A stretch of DNA of 5,348 bases from Planctomycetota bacterium (GTDB taxonomy: Bacteria; Planctomycetota; Planctomycetia; Isosphaerales; Isosphaeraceae). Position numbers and translations under genes: made by a program. The notes beneath the pieces were generated by a model. The model was given only the letters and a program-made list of their open reading frames with translations, was not told where the DNA came from and did no database searches. Where the stretch lies: NCBI GenBank assembly GCA_021777685.1, contig JAJYDH010000437.1, forward strand, positions 1 through 5,348. The letters are read 5' to 3'. Positions 4,525 through 5,348 of the stretch are shown here, piece by piece. The first letter of the stretch is position 1; each line of letters opens with the position of its first letter.

Positions 4525-5348
4525 ATGACTGGCCTGAACCTGGAAACGTTCCTCCGACTGCTCCGGGCCGACCTGGGGGCCTGGGCGAGCCTGGGCGTCG
4601 TCGCGGCGATCCTGGCGGTGATGACCTGGACGAGCTGGGGCTCTCGGCGGGCCCTGCGGAAGTGCCTGTTCCTGTCGATCGCCGCGCACGTCGGCCTGAT
4701 CGTTTATGGGAGCACGTCGCCGGCCGTCCTCAAGCTCCTCCGGCTCGACGGGTCGGACCGGAAGCCGCCCCGGGCCGACCGGCCGGTCCGGGTCACGCCC
4801 TGGGTCGCCGAGAAGCCGCCGACCGGGCCTGACGGCCGGCCGACCCGGAAGGACGCGCCGGCCTGGGACCAGGACCGGGGCCGGCTCGCCCTGGCCGAGC
4901 CGTCGAGGCTGGCCTCGCCCCCGACCCCGGCGCAGGCCCCGACCCCTCCGAGGGCCGAGCCCGGGCCGATCGCCCCCGAGCCGGTCGCCCCGGAGGTCAA
5001 CCCGCCGCTGGAGCCGCCGAGCATCCCACCGCCGGTCGCCGAGGCCAGGGCCCCGGAGCCCCCGCCGGGCGTGGCGCCGGGCGAGCCGTCGGAAGTCGCG
5101 GCGCCGGTCGCGGCGCTTGCCGGGTCGGCCGACGTCCCGGCCCCCTCGGCCTCGACAAGCCGACTCCGCCCCGAGGTCCGCGGTCCCGCCTCGGCCCCGG
5201 CCCTCCCCGACCGGCTCCGGCCGTCGAGCCCGACCTTGCCCGAGGCCCCCGATGTCGACCTGCCGGCCCCGAAGGTCGCGAGCCGCCCGGTCGAGCGGGT
5301 CCCTTCGACCTCGACGGCCCCGAGGGTGGACATCCCCCCGGCCTCGCC
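4525..5348 (+). CDS. membrane-anchored Pro/Ala-rich protein, N-terminal part (3' end outside window)
   Basis: The frame runs open from ATG 4525 to the window edge, giving 274 complete codons. The N terminus has an amphipathic start (MTGLNLETFLRLLRADLG), a first hydrophobic segment at about 20-36 (WASLGVVAAILAVMTW), a basic loop (GSRRALRK, 39-46) and a second segment at about 47-62 (CLFLSIAAHVGLIVYG). From about 77 the chain is dominated by Pro, Ala, Glu and Val with scattered Asp and Arg, and has no folded-domain signature. SIAAHVGLIVYG followed by a long Pro-rich stretch recalls the TonB/TolA plan of an inner-membrane anchor with a periplasm-spanning stalk, but the diagnostic C-terminal domain lies outside the window, so TonB is only a guess. 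Third positions are strongly C/G and the composition continues to the edge, supporting real coding. A weak AGGA precedes the start. The repeats upstream separate it from the HD gene, so an operon with that gene is unlikely. Confidence 0.75.
   Translation, partial: MTGLNLETFLRLLRADLGAWASLGVVAAILAVMTWTSWGSRRALRKCLFLSIAAHVGLIVYGSTSPAVLKLLRLDGSDRKPPRADRPVRVTPWVAEKPPTGPDGRPTRKDAPAWDQDRGRLALAEPSRLASPPTPAQAPTPPRAEPGPIAPEPVAPEVNPPLEPPSIPPPVAEARAPEPPPGVAPGEPSEVAAPVAALAGSADVPAPSASTSRLRPEVRGPASAPALPDRLRPSSPTLPEAPDVDLPAPKVASRPVERVPSTSTAPRVDIPPAS

Noticed and set aside
4704..5333. Minus-strand frame of 209 codons rich in Gly/Ser/Ala
   Set aside because: It is the complement of the Pro/Ala-rich coding frame, which has a start, membrane segments and continuity to the edge. 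The Gly/Ser-rich composition is the expected mirror.

Overview
The window is GC-rich bacterial DNA (about 70% by eye) with strong C/G third-position bias. A membrane-anchored EF-hand protein, a Uma2/DUF820 protein, a lipoprotein with no recognisable family, a long Pro/Ala-rich anchored protein and a repeat-laden intergenic stretch together suggest a planctomycete of the Isosphaeraceae/Gemmataceae kind. That placement is an inference from gene style, not from a marker gene.

Layout. (1) 1-420, plus: the C-terminal part of a D-isomer-specific 2-hydroxyacid dehydrogenase, cut by the left edge. (2) 417-2332, minus: an EF-hand membrane protein (start 2332), then a Uma2-family PD-(D/E)XK protein (GTG start 1693 with a strong Shine-Dalgarno), then a small predicted lipoprotein (417-974). 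Uma2 and the lipoprotein are close enough to be co-transcribed, and Uma2 seems to have its own promoter. The lipoprotein and the dehydrogenase meet tail to tail with overlapping stop codons. (3) 2333-2668: a divergent intergenic region with a sigma70-like promoter candidate in each direction and an inverted repeat between them. (4) 2669-3781, plus: a two-domain enzyme with an N-terminal DNA-polymerase-beta-type nucleotidyltransferase fold and a C-terminal HD phosphohydrolase domain. (5) 3782-4524: about 740 bases without a credible gene, filled with repeats. These are a 19-bp-stem hairpin, a short palindromic repeat, a 28-bp tandem array, a 165-bp AT-richer palindromic element inside that array, and another palindrome. 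(6) 4525-5348, plus: the start of a long protein with two N-terminal membrane segments and a Pro/Ala-rich tail, cut by the right edge.

The clearest structural result is in region 5. Removing the 165-bp element and one copy of its 9-bp flanking duplication restores a perfectly phased four-unit 28-bp array. The element therefore looks like a non-autonomous (MITE-type) insertion whose target site can be read directly.

The genes do not form an obvious pathway. I see no defence island, biosynthetic cluster, CRISPR array or RNA gene. The most interesting protein is the nucleotidyltransferase-HD fusion, whose substrate cannot be told from sequence.
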